A model generated the notes under the pieces. That model did no database searches, was not told the origin of the DNA, and saw only the letters and a list, made by a program, of their open reading frames with translations. Shown here piece by piece: positions 14,977 through 23,353 of a DNA stretch of 35,052 bases (its first letter is position 1; each line of letters begins with the position of its first letter). The translations under genes and the position numbers were made by a program. The DNA is from an uncultured Mollicutes bacterium (GTDB taxonomy: Bacteria > Bacillota_I > Bacilli_A > Acholeplasmatales > Anaeroplasmataceae): positions 1 through 35,052 of the forward strand of contig UQFG01000019.1 of the NCBI GenBank assembly GCA_900540175.1, in the 5' to 3' direction.

Positions 14977-15483
14977 ATGAACAAAGTTCTTTTAACGGGA
15001 AGGATCACAAAAGATCCGGAAATCAGATACACGCAATCCGGAATTCCTTCGCTTCTGTTTACATTGGCCGTTGACCGTGGAATGAGAGATTCCAGCGGAA
15101 ACCGTCAAGCGGATTTTATCAATTGCGTTGCTTGGCGTAATCAGGCGGATTTTATGTCCCGCTATATTAAAAAAGGCTATATGTTGGCTGTAGAAGGCAG
15201 AATCCAAACCCGTAATTATCAAGGGCAAGACGGTCAGATGCATTATGTTACGGAAGTTGTGGTCGATCAAGTTGAAAATCTTCAACCGCGCGATCCGTCT
15301 TCTCAACCGATGATGCAGAATAATACGTATCAACCCAATACCAATTATACCAATCCGTCTTATCAAAATTATGGTGGTGCGGCGTATAATACCAATCAAC
15401 CGCAAAGCACCAATCAGCCGTCTTCATCGCCTACACCGCAAAGTTTTAATGTGGACGTGGCGGATGACGATTTACCGTTTTAA
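14977..15483 (+). CDS. ssb: single-stranded DNA-binding protein
   Basis: The 168-residue SSB protects single-stranded DNA in replication and repair. An OB fold spans about residues 1-105 (MNKVLLTGRITKDPEIRYTQSG, then NCVAWRNQADFMSRYIKKGY and VEGRIQTRNYQGQDGQ). It is followed by a Gln/Asn/Pro/Tyr-rich flexible linker and the acidic tip DDDLPF, which recruits partner proteins. It sits between rpsF and rpsR with 12- and 21-bp gaps, the standard Bacillota arrangement. Confidence 0.97.
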   Translation: MNKVLLTGRITKDPEIRYTQSGIPSLLFTLAVDRGMRDSSGNRQADFINCVAWRNQADFMSRYIKKGYMLAVEGRIQTRNYQGQDGQMHYVTEVVVDQVENLQPRDPSSQPMMQNNTYQPNTNYTNPSYQNYGGAAYNTNQPQSTNQPSSSPTPQSFNVDVADDDLPF

Positions 15484-15504
15484 GACTTATAAGGAGGAAA
15501 GATC

Positions 15505-15753
15505 ATGCAACAAAATCGTAAAAGTGATCGGGATGTACAACGTCGCGGTCGTAAAAAAGTTTGCTATTTTACTCAAAACCATATTGAACATATTGATTTT
15601 AAAGATGTGGATTTGTTAAAGAAATTCATTACGGAAAGAGGCAAGATTTTACCGCGTCGTATTACCGGTACATCTGCAAAATACCAAAGAAAATTAGCAA
15701 TTGCGATCAAACGTGCCCGTCATATGGCGTTATTGCCGTTTGTAAAAGACTAG
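15505..15753 (+). CDS. rpsR: 30S ribosomal protein S18
   Basis: The 82-residue S18 is the partner of S6 in the 30S platform. Recognisable segments are [37 protein letters not shown] and [21 protein letters not shown]. One Cys is retained in KVCYF, without the full zinc-binding set of C+ forms. AAGGAGGAA precedes the ATG. It is last in the operon, with a terminator starting 7 bp after the stop. Confidence 0.97.
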   Translation: MQQNRKSDRDVQRRGRKKVCYFTQNHIEHIDFKDVDLLKKFITERGKILPRRITGTSAKYQRKLAIAIKRARHMALLPFVKD

Positions 15754-15759
15754 TAAACG

Positions 15760-15785
15760 AAAGGCTTTTTGAAAAGCCTTTTTTT
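15760..15785 (+). terminator. terminator after rpsR
   Basis: AAAGGCTT (15760-15767), TTTGAA loop, AAGCCTTT (15774-15781) and TTTT. Confidence 0.9.
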
Positions 15786-15818
15786 CTTGAATTGATTAAT
15801 GCAAAGTAAGAGGTTTTA

Positions 15819-15827
15819 TGGTATACT
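15819..15827 (+). promoter_or_regulatory. extended -10 promoter of the ABC importer operon
   Basis: TGG-TATACT (15819-15827), without a good -35. The first gene starts 36 bp later. Confidence 0.55.
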
Positions 15828-15862
15828 ATAACTAACGAAATCAAAAAAAGAGGAAGAGATTT

Positions 15863-16825
15863 GTGAAAAAATTTGTACTGGGATTATTGTTGGTTCTTAC
15901 GGCGGGGTTGTTTTCCTGCAAACAAAACGATTTGAATGAAGTTCATATCTATTTACCGGATGGGACACCTGCTTTGGCCATGGCTTCTGTTTTGGATAAG
16001 GGATTCGTCTATGAAGAAACTACGACATACTTTCATCTTGTCCAAGCATCCGAAATCGCTGCTAGAATCAGTCAGCAAGATTGCGATTTGGCGATTGCGC
16101 CGATGACGGTGGCTTCTACGCTTTTTAACAAAGGCATTGATATTCAGTTGGCCAGTGTAAATGTATTTGGAAATCTGTTTATTGCCGGGACGCGCGAACT
16201 CAAACGACTTGAGGATTTAAAAGGGAAAGTAGTTTATACGACGGTCGGAACAACCATTGATATGCTGAAATATCTTTTAGAACAAAACGAGATCGAATAT
16301 GCTTTCGGAGCGGAAGCCGAAGAAGGTAAGGTTACGTTGTCATCTAAAAACGACGGTTCGGAAATCATTCCGTTATTAAAAGCGGCTGCCAATAAAAATC
16401 AAGAAGCATATGGCGTGTTAGGAGAGCCGCAGGTAACCAAAGCTACGCAACTAATCGACAATCTTGTGATTTCATTTGATTTACAGGAAGAATATCGAAA
16501 AATTACCGGATTCGATGGGTATCCGCAAGCCGGATTGGTTGTTAAAAGCGAGTTTGCATCCGATCATTCGGCCTATTTACAGGCATTGCTTTCGGCTCTT
16601 TTATCCAATGAAACGTATTTGCTGGAAAATACTGAGTCGTTACCGGAAGTTTTTAAACGGTATAACAGCAGTTTGCAGGCCATGACTTTTACGACGGATA
16701 CGATTCGTCGTTGCAATATTCGTTTGGAGGAAAGCAAGAACATCAAAGAAGAAGTACAAACGTATCTTTCGGCTTTGACCGGAAATACAGTAGCGGATTC
16801 TTTCTTTTGGACTGTGAAAAAATAA
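15863..16825 (+). CDS. ABC transporter substrate-binding lipoprotein
   Basis: This 320-residue solute-binding protein is of the NMT1/SsuA-like (COG0715) type. The N-terminus is a lipoprotein signal (KKFVLGLLLVLTAGLFSC, lipobox LFSC). The mature start VHIYLPDGTPALAMASVL resembles the first strand and ligand loop of this family, and EDLKGKVVYTTVGTT its second lobe. It starts with GTG 15863 after AGAGGAAGAG. It is followed by permease and ATPase genes, so the three form one importer. Related systems carry sulfonates, taurine, nitrate or thiamine precursors; nothing in the sequence fixes the substrate, and no riboswitch is seen upstream. Confidence 0.85.
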   Translation: MKKFVLGLLLVLTAGLFSCKQNDLNEVHIYLPDGTPALAMASVLDKGFVYEETTTYFHLVQASEIAARISQQDCDLAIAPMTVASTLFNKGIDIQLASVNVFGNLFIAGTRELKRLEDLKGKVVYTTVGTTIDMLKYLLEQNEIEYAFGAEAEEGKVTLSSKNDGSEIIPLLKAAANKNQEAYGVLGEPQVTKATQLIDNLVISFDLQEEYRKITGFDGYPQAGLVVKSEFASDHSAYLQALLSALLSNETYLLENTESLPEVFKRYNSSLQAMTFTTDTIRRCNIRLEESKNIKEEVQTYLSALTGNTVADSFFWTVKK

Positions 16826-16844
16826 AAGAAATGGGGGCGGGAAA

Positions 16845-17618
16845 ATGAAAAAATGGATGGTTAATCTTTTATTTTCGTTTTCGATCGTCCTTTTTGTTTT
16901 GTTGATTTGGTATATGGCGGCTTGGATCATCGATGTCGATTTGATTTTGCCTACTCCGCTTGCTGCTTTCAAAAGTCTTTTTGCCTATTTGGGAAGTTCC
17001 GCATTTTATCAAGCTTTGTTCGCAACGATCGGCCGGGGAATCATCAGTTTTTTAGCGGCATTTTTGATTGCGTTAGGAGCCTCCTTAGCTTCTTATGCAT
17101 TTCCGTTGGCCAAAAAAACGATGCGCCCTTTGATGGGATTTATTCGGGCGATCCCAACCATGTCGGTTATTTTGATCGTTATTTTATGGTTATCTCCCGC
17201 TTATGCTCCGCTTTTGATTGCCGCCATTGTGATTTGTCCGACGCTTTATTCGTCGTTTTTGGCTGGGTTTGAACAAATTGATTTGAACCTCATCGAAATG
17301 GCTTACTTGTATCAAGTACCGAGAATCAAAAAAATCAAACAAATGTATCTGCCCAATATGGCACCGGTTTTATTTGAAAACAGCGCATCCGGAATTTCTT
17401 TGACCATTAAATTGGTTATTGCAGCCGAAGCATTGGCTCAAACCGGAAAGAGTATCGGGCAGTTGATGCAGTACAGTAAAATCGCTTTGGAAATGGAAAA
17501 ACTGTTTGCTTTGACGATTGTTGCTGTCTTCATCAGTTTGTTTTTGGAGTGGCTGATTCGTTTGATCGGCAGAAAGGTGGTTCGTATCAAACATGTTGAA
17601 ACTCGAAAATATTTGTAA
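16845..17618 (+). CDS. ABC transporter permease
   Basis: This 257-residue inner-membrane subunit has about six helices. The binding-protein-dependent permease loop, which contacts the ATPase, lies at AYLYQVPRIKKIKQMYLPNMAP. This is the EAA region (usual EAA---G), here EMAYLYQVPRIKKI, so the glycine is replaced. LPTPLAAFKSL after the first helix is typical of SsuC/TauC-like permeases. The Shine-Dalgarno is an unusual GGGGGCGGG. Its last 26 bases overlap the ATPase gene. Confidence 0.9.
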   Translation: MKKWMVNLLFSFSIVLFVLLIWYMAAWIIDVDLILPTPLAAFKSLFAYLGSSAFYQALFATIGRGIISFLAAFLIALGASLASYAFPLAKKTMRPLMGFIRAIPTMSVILIVILWLSPAYAPLLIAAIVICPTLYSSFLAGFEQIDLNLIEMAYLYQVPRIKKIKQMYLPNMAPVLFENSASGISLTIKLVIAAEALAQTGKSIGQLMQYSKIALEMEKLFALTIVAVFISLFLEWLIRLIGRKVVRIKHVETRKYL

Positions 17619-18279
17619 AAGTTATCCAAATAAAAGTATACTGGATCACTTTTCTTTGGAAATCGAAAGCGGAAATATCACATGTCTTTTAGGACCTTCC
17701 GGAATCGGCAAAACGACGATTTTAAAGATCATTTCCGGTTTAACCGATTATGAAGGGGCAATCATCGATCCGCCGAAAAAGATCGCGTATATTTTTCAAG
17801 AGGATCGCTTGCTGTTTAATCGGACGGTTTATGAGAATCTGACTTTTGTTTTGGAACATCCCGATCCGAATGAAATTGTTAGAGTATTGCAGTTGCTTGA
17901 AATCGAATCCAAAAAGGATGCTTATCCCGATGAACTTTCAGGGGGAGAAGCCAAACGAGTGGCCATTGCCCGGGCATTTTTATACGGCGGCGATCTTTTG
18001 TTAATGGATGAGCCGTTTACCTCTTTGGACTATTTGCTCAAACAACGGTTGATTGAGGCATTGGTCAAACTTTGGCAAGAAAAAAAGACAACGGTTTTGG
18101 TGGTGACTCATGATTTGGATGAAGCACTGTTATTGGGTGGAAAAATTGTGGTTTTGGGCAAAGGCGGCAGTAAGGAAGAGTTTGTTTTGGATGCGCCTTT
18201 TCCCCGCAAAGAAATTGATTTTTCCATGCGTCAGGCAATCATTAACGCATTAATCGAATCAGAACGAAATTCAACGTAA
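17593..18279 (+). CDS. ABC transporter ATP-binding protein
   Basis: This 228-residue ATPase energises the importer. Walker A is GPSGIGKTT (about residues 34-42), the Q-loop is IFQEDRLL, the signature is LSGGEAKRVAIARAF, Walker B is LLLMDEPF and the switch His is in VVTHDLDEAL. The closest general match is SsuB/TauB/ThiZ-like importers. The signature has EAKR rather than the usual QQQR. It overlaps the permease gene by 26 bases, implying coupled translation. Confidence 0.93.
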   Translation: MLKLENICKSYPNKSILDHFSLEIESGNITCLLGPSGIGKTTILKIISGLTDYEGAIIDPPKKIAYIFQEDRLLFNRTVYENLTFVLEHPDPNEIVRVLQLLEIESKKDAYPDELSGGEAKRVAIARAFLYGGDLLLMDEPFTSLDYLLKQRLIEALVKLWQEKKTTVLVVTHDLDEALLLGGKIVVLGKGGSKEEFVLDAPFPRKEIDFSMRQAIINALIESERNST

Positions 18280-18300
18280 GACGGCATGGTGTCGTCTTTT
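18278..18300 (+). terminator. terminator after the ABC operon
   Basis: AAGACGGCA-TGG-TGTCGTCTT with one G-U pair, then a T-run. It begins within the stop codon. Confidence 0.85.
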
Positions 18301-18347
18301 TTTGTTTGGTTTGAAACGCTATATCTATTGAAAATTTTTTCAAAATC

Positions 18348-18379
18348 TTGACGGGGGGGGGTAATATGCTATATATAAT
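18348..18379 (+). promoter_or_regulatory. promoter with a nine-G tract in the spacer
   Basis: TTGACG (18348-18353) overlaps the start of a G9 run (18353-18361), followed by TAATATGC and TATATA/TATAAT (18372-18379). The spacer is 18 bp to TATATA or 20 bp to TATAAT. Gain or loss of G by slipped-strand pairing would move the spacing towards or away from 17. No other long G run was noticed in the window's intergenic DNA. Confidence 0.6.
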
Positions 18380-18386
18380 ATGGTTA

Positions 18387-18417
18387 TTGACTTATTTTAT
18401 GGGAAAATGTTTATAAA
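18387..18417 (+). promoter_or_regulatory. second promoter of the surface lipoprotein gene
   Basis: TTGACT (18387-18392), 19 bp, TATAAA (18412-18417). It is a weaker-looking alternative start downstream of the poly-G promoter, with a leader of about 90 nt of AT-rich sequence before AGAGGTGG. Confidence 0.5.
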
Positions 18418-18513
18418 ATAAATAAATTGAAGCATAATCTACGTTATTTTCTAAAAAATTAAGTTCAACAGCCGATTTATTTTTTTATTTATAAAAATAT
18501 AAGAGGTGGAAAG

Positions 18514-20730
18514 ATGAAAAAATGGTTAAAAACATTGGCGCTGACCGGATTGATAGCGTTTGCTACGGCACCGCTTTTGGCCTGCGATGAAGCTAGTGGC
18601 AAATCGGCCTACGAAATCGCCGTGGAAAACGGTTTTGAAGGAACGGAAGCAGAGTGGCTTGAAAGTTTAAAGGGGCAAAACGGCAGCAATGGCCAAGACG
18701 GAAAACCGGGACAACAAGGGCCGGCCGGTGAAAATGGTCAAACACCTTATATCGGTGAAAACGGCAATTGGTTCATCGGTACGACCGATACGGGTATTAA
18801 AGCCGAAGGAACCGATGGTGCAGACGGCGAAAACGGTCAAACGCCTTATATCGGTGAAAACGGCAATTGGTTTATCGGTACGACCGATACCGGTGTAAAG
18901 GCCGAAGGAACCGATGGCGCAGACGGCGAAGACGGAGAAGATGGTATCGGTATTCAAGGTATTTCGATTCGCACCAACGACAAGTGGGGAATCTCCAAGA
19001 CGTATGTTTTTACAATGAGCGACGGTACGACTCGTGAAGTAGACTTTTTGGATATGGTTTACGGAACGGAATACGGCGCTGCTTCAAAATCGGATGTAAC
19101 GACATTGCTTGCTTACGGTGTATCGCATATTAAATTGATGAACGATCTTGTGATGGATGTGGTCATTGAAGATACAATGGACGTAACGATTAACTTAAAT
19201 GGTCATACCTTGACGAATGAAAGCGATCATACCATTGTCAATAACGGTCAATTGACGGTAACCGATTCGGTCGGAACGGGTGTTGTAGATAATGTAACCC
19301 ATGCGAAAGCGGCGCTTTCCAATGAAGTCGGCGGCGTTGTCGTTTTAGAGGGCGGTATGTTTACACGCAGTAAAGAAAACGGTAAAAACTCGATCGAAAA
19401 CGGCGGAAACAGTTACTATGCTATTCGCAACTACGGCGAAATGACAATGGAAGACGGCGTTGTTGTTTATCAAAACGGACGGTATTCGAGTTTGGTGGAA
19501 AACGGGTGGTACGACGGAAATAAGAATGAAAGTAAGCAAGAGGCTTATTTAACCATTAACGGCGGTCACTTTGAAGGTGGGCTCAATACTATCAAAAACG
19601 ACGATTGGGGAAATTTAGTGATTCAAGGCGGAACTTTCACCAATGTGGCTCAAGCGGTTGTCTTGAACTGGAATGTTGCCGAAATCAACGGCGGATCATT
19701 CCAAGCCAGCCAAGAGGCGACAGCTATTTTCTTAAATGGCTATTTAAATGGTACGATGGATCAAGGAAAATTGACGATTGTGGCAATGGATGATTATTCG
19801 AAAGAGATTCCGTTATTGATGCAGATGGGCGGAAGCGCGACAGCAGGAACCATAACGGTATTCGATGAAGAAACATTGGCTTCGGCCGTTTTAATGAGCG
19901 GAAAACCGACGGTTGTGCTTGGAAACGATTTGGTGATGAATGTGGAAATTGCGGAAAAAGGCAATGTGACATTGGATTTAAACGGCCATACGTTATCTTC
20001 CGATCAGGTACGCAAAGCAACGATTTTAAATAACGGTCAATTGACGGTAATGGATTCCACCGCAAGCGGAACGATAACCCGTGAAACAACAAGTAACTAT
20101 TATGTCATTCAAAATGAAGGAATCCTGACAATCAAAGATGTGAACGTGAAAAACGAAAATCTTTCCGATCCTTCTTCGTTGATTGCCAACAATCCAAGTT
20201 GTTCAAGCGAAAATCCGGCGGAACTTGTAATTGAATCAGGTACGTACTACTCCGCTGCCAGCAACGCAGTTAAAAACGATGAATACGGAGTTCTTACGAT
20301 AAAAGACGGAATATTCGAAACGAAAAGCACGCTGCATGCATCCATTCAGAATTGGGCAACCATGACGATTGATGGTGGAAAGTTCAAAGGTTCCTATCAA
20401 GCGGTTACGGTTTGTGCCTATATGAAACAGCAAAATAAAACCGTTATTAACGGTGGCTATTTTGCCACACCGGTTTCAATTTATTTCAGAAACGGGTATG
20501 ATTCTTATGAAGCCGGCAGCATTTCGTTTGAAATTTATGGCGGAACTTTTGAAGGAAGATTCGAAGAACATCCTACTGATACACTCAAAGAAACGGATTC
20601 TTTGGTTTTAAAAGGCGGAACATATGCGCAAAATCCGACTGAATTCCCTACCAAAATCGTTGTTGCTGAAGGTTATACCGTGCAACAACAAGACGAGTAT
20701 TACGTAATCGCTAAAACCGACTTACAATAA
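18514..20730 (+). CDS. surface lipoprotein with collagen-like repeats and beta-helix body
   Basis: The protein has 738 residues. The signal peptide ends in a lipobox (APLLAC, Cys24). Next comes the motif SAYEIAVENGFEGTEAEWLESLKG, often seen ahead of bacterial collagen-like Gly-X-Y segments. Residues about 50-150 are Gly-X-Y-like and include two 33-residue repeats (99 bp each, 18727-18825 and 18826-18924) carrying GQTPYIGENGNWFIGTTDTG. The rest is repetitive short beta-strands. It has two larger homologous halves, each with DLVM-V-I followed by LNGHTL and NNGQLTV-DS, then many NGG-F/GGTF turns, suggesting a right-handed beta-helix. No sortase or LysM anchor is seen. It is probably a lipid-anchored adhesin or glycan-binding protein. 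It is a single-gene transcript between a variable-looking promoter and a strong terminator. Confidence 0.85.
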   Translation: MKKWLKTLALTGLIAFATAPLLACDEASGKSAYEIAVENGFEGTEAEWLESLKGQNGSNGQDGKPGQQGPAGENGQTPYIGENGNWFIGTTDTGIKAEGTDGADGENGQTPYIGENGNWFIGTTDTGVKAEGTDGADGEDGEDGIGIQGISIRTNDKWGISKTYVFTMSDGTTREVDFLDMVYGTEYGAASKSDVTTLLAYGVSHIKLMNDLVMDVVIEDTMDVTINLNGHTLTNESDHTIVNNGQLTVTDSVGTGVVDNVTHAKAALSNEVGGVVVLEGGMFTRSKENGKNSIENGGNSYYAIRNYGEMTMEDGVVVYQNGRYSSLVENGWYDGNKNESKQEAYLTINGGHFEGGLNTIKNDDWGNLVIQGGTFTNVAQAVVLNWNVAEINGGSFQASQEATAIFLNGYLNGTMDQGKLTIVAMDDYSKEIPLLMQMGGSATAGTITVFDEETLASAVLMSGKPTVVLGNDLVMNVEIAEKGNVTLDLNGHTLSSDQVRKATILNNGQLTVMDSTASGTITRETTSNYYVIQNEGILTIKDVNVKNENLSDPSSLIANNPSCSSENPAELVIESGTYYSAASNAVKNDEYGVLTIKDGIFETKSTLHASIQNWATMTIDGGKFKGSYQAVTVCAYMKQQNKTVINGGYFATPVSIYFRNGYDSYEAGSISFEIYGGTFEGRFEEHPTDTLKETDSLVLKGGTYAQNPTEFPTKIVVAEGYTVQQQDEYYVIAKTDLQ
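18727..18924 (+). repeat. tandem 99-bp repeat within the lipoprotein gene
   Basis: Two in-frame units (18727-18825 and 18826-18924) are nearly identical, with scattered mostly synonymous differences. A third partial copy starts at 18925. Recombination between units would change the stalk by 33 residues without a frameshift. Confidence 0.9.
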
Positions 20731-20734
20731 TTTT

Positions 20735-20782
20735 AAAAAGGTGTTTGTGCAAGCATTCGTGTTTGCATAAACATCTTTTTTT
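20735..20782 (+). terminator. long terminator after the surface lipoprotein
   Basis: AAAAAGGTGTTTGTGCAA pairs with TTTGCATAAACATCTTTTT with G-U pairs and a short loop, then T. Confidence 0.85.
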
Positions 20783-20845
20783 ACGACTGAAATTTATTGA
20801 ATAAAAAAACGGCAATCGAAAGAAGGGAAAACTCGGCCTGTTTCA

Positions 20846-20874
20846 TTGATTCTTTGATGATAATTTGATATAAT
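20846..20874 (+). promoter_or_regulatory. promoter of gdpP-rplI-dnaB
   Basis: TTGATT (20846-20851), 17 bp, TATAAT (20869-20874). Confidence 0.85.
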
Positions 20875-20896
20875 ACTAAAATAGAGGTGAATGCCT

Positions 20897-23338
20897 ATGT
20901 ATAGTTTAATTGCATCATTGATATCGTTAGCCTTGACGATATTATTTTCCTACTTGTCCTATTTTTATTACGGACAGGCAACGTATTTTTTAACCTATCT
21001 TATTTTGGCTGCCGTATGTTTGGCTTTGACTGTTGTCTTTTTCATGTTGATTTTGAATAAAAAGAATAAAGAAAAGATTACTTGGCTTGAAAATCGACTC
21101 AATGTTTGGAATTCGATTTCGCACCATGTTTCGGCGGCAGGAGATGAGGCATTTACCAAATTGCCGATCGGAATCATTGTTTTTGATACCAATTTGGAAA
21201 TCAAATGGGCCAATGACTACGCAAAAAGTGTTTTTTTCAGTAACTTAATCAACTCCTCGCTGGATGTCATTTCGCCGGTATTGGCAACGGATATATCCGA
21301 AGGAAAAGAAGAAATGTTGATTTCGGCTTATGAAAAAAGTTTTGATGTTGTCCATAATGTCGAAAACAGAATTCTTTATTTTTTCGATGTGACACAACGA
21401 GAAGAAACGTTGAAACGCTACGATAATCGGATTACGGCATTCGGCTTTATCGACATTGATAATTTGGAAGAAACGTTAAAGCGCTACGACATGCAGGAAC
21501 AATCGACGATTCGCGGTCAGATTTTAGGGGTAATTTCCGATTGGTTGCATCAAAACGGGTGTTGTTTTGAACCGTTGTCCGACGATCAGATGTTTGTTGT
21601 GTTGGATCACGAAGCGCTGAACCGCATGGTACAGGATAAATTTTCCGTTTTGCAAAAGGTAAGGGAAATTGCCGATAAAAATCATTTGAAGGCCAGTATG
21701 TCTATGGGGGTTGCGTGTTATGATGTTGAGGCCAGTGAACTTTTAACCATCGCGCAAAACGCAATCGAACTGGCCGAAAAACGCGGCGGTGATCAAGTGG
21801 TTGTCAATATTCAAAACGAAAAGATTCAATATTTCGGCGGAAATACCAATTCGTTGGAAAAAAGTACGTTGATTGAAGCGCGTATCCAGACGATGGCATT
21901 AAAAGAAGCCATTGAAACCAGCAGTAATGTGTTGATTATGTGCCATGAACTGGCGGACTGTGATGCGATCGGTTCGATGATCGGTGTTTGGCATTTGGCT
22001 CAAAGTTCGAATAAAGAAGCGAAAATGGTTTTTGACCCGGCGCTGGCGGGGTTGACGGTTCAAAAAATTTTCGAATTGATTAAAAATCAAGCCGATCATA
22101 CGCTTTATAAAGGATTCATCAGTAAAGCGGAAGCTTTGAATTATATCAAACCCAATACGCTTTTGATCATCACCGATACACAGTCGCCTAAATTGGCGAT
22201 GTTTCCCGATATTTTAGAACAGGTTTCAACGGTTTCGGTTATCGATCATCATCGGGCAAGCGATGCGGGGTATGCTTCAACGGTTTCGTATTATGTTGAA
22301 ACGTCCGCTTCTTCGACGGTCGAGTTGATTTGCGAGATGTTTTTGTTCTATAATCAGAATATTGAAATTTCCTCTTTGGCGGCTTCGATTATGTTTGCGG
22401 GAATTGTGGTGGATACCAATAATTTTACGTACCGAACCAGAACCAGAACATTTGAGGCGGCCTCGACATTGAATGCGATGGGAGCGGATATCATTGCGGT
22501 TCGTCGGATGTTGCGTGATTCGATGGAAGAAGAAAAGATATTGGCTCAGGCCCTGGTCGACGCGGTTGTTTACGAGAAAAAGTTTGCGATTGTCGCCGAG
22601 TCGGAAGATTTTATTTTTCCGGATCGGGCTCTTTTGGCCAAAGTTTCGGATAAATTGTTGAATATCGAGGGAATCGAAACGGCCTTTACTATCGGTAAAA
22701 TATCCGAAGACGTAGTCGGAATTTCGGCAAGAAGCATGGACAGCGTCAATGTTCAGATTATCATGGAAGAAATGGAAGGCGGTGGTCATTTCAATGCCGC
22801 TGCCACTCAGATTAAAGGCATGTCGGTTGCCGCAGCGAAAGAAAAACTGTTGGAAATCATCAAACGAGATTACGTAGATACGGGGGATAATAAAATGAAA
22901 GTGATTTTAATTGCGGATGTCAAAGGAAAAGGCAAGAAAGACGATATTTTGGATGTTGCCAATGGCTATGCCAACTTTTTGATTGCCAACCAATTGGCAA
23001 TTATGGCATCGGATGAAAATTTAAAAGAATTGGAAAAGAAAAAAGAACAGGAAAAAATCGAAAATCAAAACCGTAGAAACTTACTTGAAAAACTGAAACA
23101 GGAAATTCAGGGCAAGTTTATATCGGTGTACATCAAAGTCGGTGCGGACGGTAAAAATTTCGGGCATATTACGTCCAAGTATATTTGCGATGAATTTGAA
23201 GCCCAGACGGGAATCCATTTGGATAAAAAGAAATTGGAACTGCCTGCCGAAATCAATTCGGTCGGAATTTTCACGGCCAATGTCCGCTTGGATAAAGATA
23301 TTATCGCAACATTCGAAATCAATGTCATTGAAAAATAA
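20897..23338 (+). CDS. GdpP-like c-di-AMP phosphodiesterase fused to ribosomal protein L9
   Basis: One open frame of 813 codons. Residues 1-50 hold two membrane helices. A PAS-like domain follows ([18 protein letters not shown]). A degenerate GGDEF domain lies at about 165-310. A DHH/DHHA1 phosphoesterase has the motifs [11 protein letters not shown] (His350, Asp residues kept), IDHH (Asp450) and GGGH (His631). This is the GdpP (YybT) layout, which breaks down c-di-AMP. At residue 667 the frame runs on into a complete bL9: [32 protein letters not shown], a helical linker and the C-terminal domain [13 protein letters not shown]. In most Bacillota gdpP and rplI are separate neighbours. Here no stop intervenes, but GGGGG and ATG 22895 still sit at the junction, so L9 may also be made alone. 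ATG 20897 is preferred over 20891 because of AGAGGTG spacing. Confidence 0.88.
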   Translation: MYSLIASLISLALTILFSYLSYFYYGQATYFLTYLILAAVCLALTVVFFMLILNKKNKEKITWLENRLNVWNSISHHVSAAGDEAFTKLPIGIIVFDTNLEIKWANDYAKSVFFSNLINSSLDVISPVLATDISEGKEEMLISAYEKSFDVVHNVENRILYFFDVTQREETLKRYDNRITAFGFIDIDNLEETLKRYDMQEQSTIRGQILGVISDWLHQNGCCFEPLSDDQMFVVLDHEALNRMVQDKFSVLQKVREIADKNHLKASMSMGVACYDVEASELLTIAQNAIELAEKRGGDQVVVNIQNEKIQYFGGNTNSLEKSTLIEARIQTMALKEAIETSSNVLIMCHELADCDAIGSMIGVWHLAQSSNKEAKMVFDPALAGLTVQKIFELIKNQADHTLYKGFISKAEALNYIKPNTLLIITDTQSPKLAMFPDILEQVSTVSVIDHHRASDAGYASTVSYYVETSASSTVELICEMFLFYNQNIEISSLAASIMFAGIVVDTNNFTYRTRTRTFEAASTLNAMGADIIAVRRMLRDSMEEEKILAQALVDAVVYEKKFAIVAESEDFIFPDRALLAKVSDKLLNIEGIETAFTIGKISEDVVGISARSMDSVNVQIIMEEMEGGGHFNAAATQIKGMSVAAAKEKLLEIIKRDYVDTGDNKMKVILIADVKGKGKKDDILDVANGYANFLIANQLAIMASDENLKELEKKKEQEKIENQNRRNLLEKLKQEIQGKFISVYIKVGADGKNFGHITSKYICDEFEAQTGIHLDKKKLELPAEINSVGIFTANVRLDKDIIATFEINVIEK
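22882..22897 (+). promoter_or_regulatory. rplI: internal ribosome site and ATG for L9
   Basis: GGGGG (22882-22886), then ATAATAAA, then ATG 22895, the natural first codon of L9 (MKVIL). In the frame that would follow one extra G, TAATAA stops lie right before this ATG. This looks like the remains of a normal gdpP stop and rplI start. Confidence 0.6.
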
Positions 23339-23353
23339 AAGGGAGGAATCAGT

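Noticed and set aside
15863..18279. Riboswitch-controlled thiamine precursor importer
   Set aside because: No THI element or other riboswitch-like structure is visible in the short leader, so the substrate is left unassigned.
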